Of a DNA stretch of 31,165 nucleotides, positions 30,694 to 31,165 are shown in pieces; the stretch's first letter is position 1; each line of letters begins with the position of its first letter. This DNA is from an uncultured Rhodospirillaceae bacterium (GTDB lineage: Bacteria > Pseudomonadota > Alphaproteobacteria > MPNO01). Location: assembly GCA_937916005.1 (NCBI GenBank), contig CALGIA010000535.1:1-31165 (forward strand), read 5' to 3'. The position numbers and the translations under genes are program-made. Under the pieces are notes generated by a model. That model saw only the letters and a list, made by a program, of their open reading frames with translations, did not search any database and was not told the DNA's origin.

Positions 30694-30721
30694 CTTGACC
30701 GCGACGGGGAAAACCCCACAT
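30694..30721 (+). promoter_or_regulatory. Candidate heat-shock (sigma-32) promoter for hslV
   Basis: CTTGAC (30694-30699), 14 bases, then CCCCACAT (30714-30721) closely matches the sigma-32 pattern CTTGAA-N13-17-CCCCAT-x-T. hslVU is a classical heat-shock operon, which fits. The leader would be about 60 bases long. Confidence 0.6.
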
Positions 30722-30754
30722 TTTCGGGACCCGGGATTTTTCGGGATTATGGCG

Positions 30755-30772
30755 GCCACGGCAGCCCGTGGC
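30755..30772 (+). other. Hairpin in the predicted hslV leader
   Basis: GCCACGG-CAGC-CCGTGGC, perfect 7-base arms (30755-30761 and 30766-30772), ending 21 bases before the hslV start and downstream of the heat-shock promoter candidate. Transcript hairpins near this position are known in E. coli hslVU for message stability; a similar role here is inference. Confidence 0.5.
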
Positions 30773-30793
30773 GATCCAATCGGCGGGAGCATG

Positions 30794-31165
30794 ATGAGTT
30801 CAAACGAAAGCCAGATCTGGCACGGCACAACGATCCTTGCCGTGCGCAAGGGGAATACCGTCGTGATCGCGGGCGACGGACAGGTAAGCCTGGGTCCGAC
30901 GGTGATCAAATCCAACGCGCGAAAAGTGCGCCGCCTGGGCGATGGTTCGGTGATTTCCGGCTTTGCCGGCGCGACCGCCGATGCCTTTACCCTGTTTGAG
31001 CGGCTGGAAGCCAAGCTTGAGGAACATGCCGGCCACCTGACCCGGGCCTGCGTCGAGTTGGCCAAGGATTGGCGCACGGACCGGTATCTGCGCCGGCTGG
31101 AAGCCATGATGGCGGTGGCCGACAAGAACGTTTCGCTGGTCATATCGGGCACCGGAGACGTGCTG
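30794..31165 (+). CDS. hslV: HslV peptidase subunit of the HslUV protease (5' part; rest off window)
   Basis: Proteasome-like peptidase of the ATP-dependent HslUV (ClpYQ) protease, which degrades misfolded proteins in the cytoplasm. Only the first 124 codons are present; the family is about 175-190 residues, so roughly two thirds is in view. After the initiation segment MSSNESQIWHG, the sequence TTILAVRKGNTVVIAGDGQVSLG is the conserved start of the mature enzyme, so the first Thr after the short prosequence is the expected N-terminal nucleophile. GFAGATADAFTLFERLE and LAKDWRTDRYLRRLEAMM follow. GGGAG sits just upstream; ATG 30794 is better spaced than ATG 30791. It is divergent from hisB, with hslU expected next. 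The assignment is secure. Confidence 0.97.
   Translation, partial: MSSNESQIWHGTTILAVRKGNTVVIAGDGQVSLGPTVIKSNARKVRRLGDGSVISGFAGATADAFTLFERLEAKLEEHAGHLTRACVELAKDWRTDRYLRRLEAMMAVADKNVSLVISGTGDVL

Noticed and set aside
1..31165. CRISPR arrays, tRNA or rRNA genes, insertion sequences, prophage or toxin-antitoxin genes
   Set aside because: No spaced direct repeats, cloverleaf with CCA end, transposase motif or inverted terminal repeats were seen on reading both strands.

Overview
The window is about 31 kb of gene-dense, high-GC DNA that looks like chromosomal core sequence from an alphaproteobacterium, probably Rhodospirillales-like. The evidence is gene order rather than any single marker: hrcA-grpE diverging from rph-rdgB-hemW, a dnaK-dnaJ-dapB order, hslV diverging from a hisB-hisH-hisA-hisF-hisE operon, DUF2244 beside nth, and an lpoA-like/rsmI/yraN/BON/gshB/comM block. 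I see no rRNA, tRNA, insertion sequence, CRISPR array or prophage gene.

Layout. (1) 1-3708, minus strand: the N-terminal three quarters of the ribosomal GTPase TypA/BipA (cut by the window edge), a PfkB-type adenosine kinase, a roughly 500-base stretch with no convincing gene but several hairpins, and a DUF3750 protein. (2) 3867-7617: a membrane adenylate cyclase joining a histidine-rich six-helix anchor, an adrenodoxin-spaced 2Fe-2S domain and a class III cyclase domain. It diverges from an EI24-like membrane protein, a bactofilin and a small lipoprotein. The cyclase gene is bracketed by inverted repeats with the same TGATAA/TTATCA half-sites. (3) 7623-9869: DNA repair, with endonuclease III (nth), DUF2244 and an AraC-alkyltransferase fusion. 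(4) 9878-16311, minus strand: the chaperone block hrcA, grpE, dnaK, dnaJ, then a degraded response-regulator receiver domain, then dapB. (5) 16466-19008, plus strand: rph, rdgB, hemW. (6) 19028-25973: an LpoA-like lipoprotein divergent from rsmI-yraN-BON lipoprotein-SirB1-like protein-gshB-comM. (7) 25980-30608, minus strand: hisB, DUF2628, hisH, GNAT, hisA, hisF, hisE, HIT. (8) 30794 to the window end: the start of hslV, with a good heat-shock-type promoter.

Shared functions: protein quality control (hrcA, grpE, dnaK, dnaJ, hslV), amino-acid synthesis (his genes, dapB), nucleotide and nucleic-acid housekeeping (nth, alkyltransferase, rdgB, rph, adenosine kinase), redox and envelope maintenance (gshB, LpoA-like, BON and BamE-like lipoproteins, bactofilin), and cAMP signalling likely tied to respiratory state.

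Most genes are ordinary. The parts most worth a second look are the redox-sensing cyclase and its flanking inverted repeats, the receiver-domain relic that has lost its phosphoacceptor region, the structured region upstream of the adenosine kinase, the hairpins in the dnaK and hslV leaders, and a recurrent pattern of 9-17 bp tandem duplications at gene edges. I found no convincing wholly new multi-gene system.
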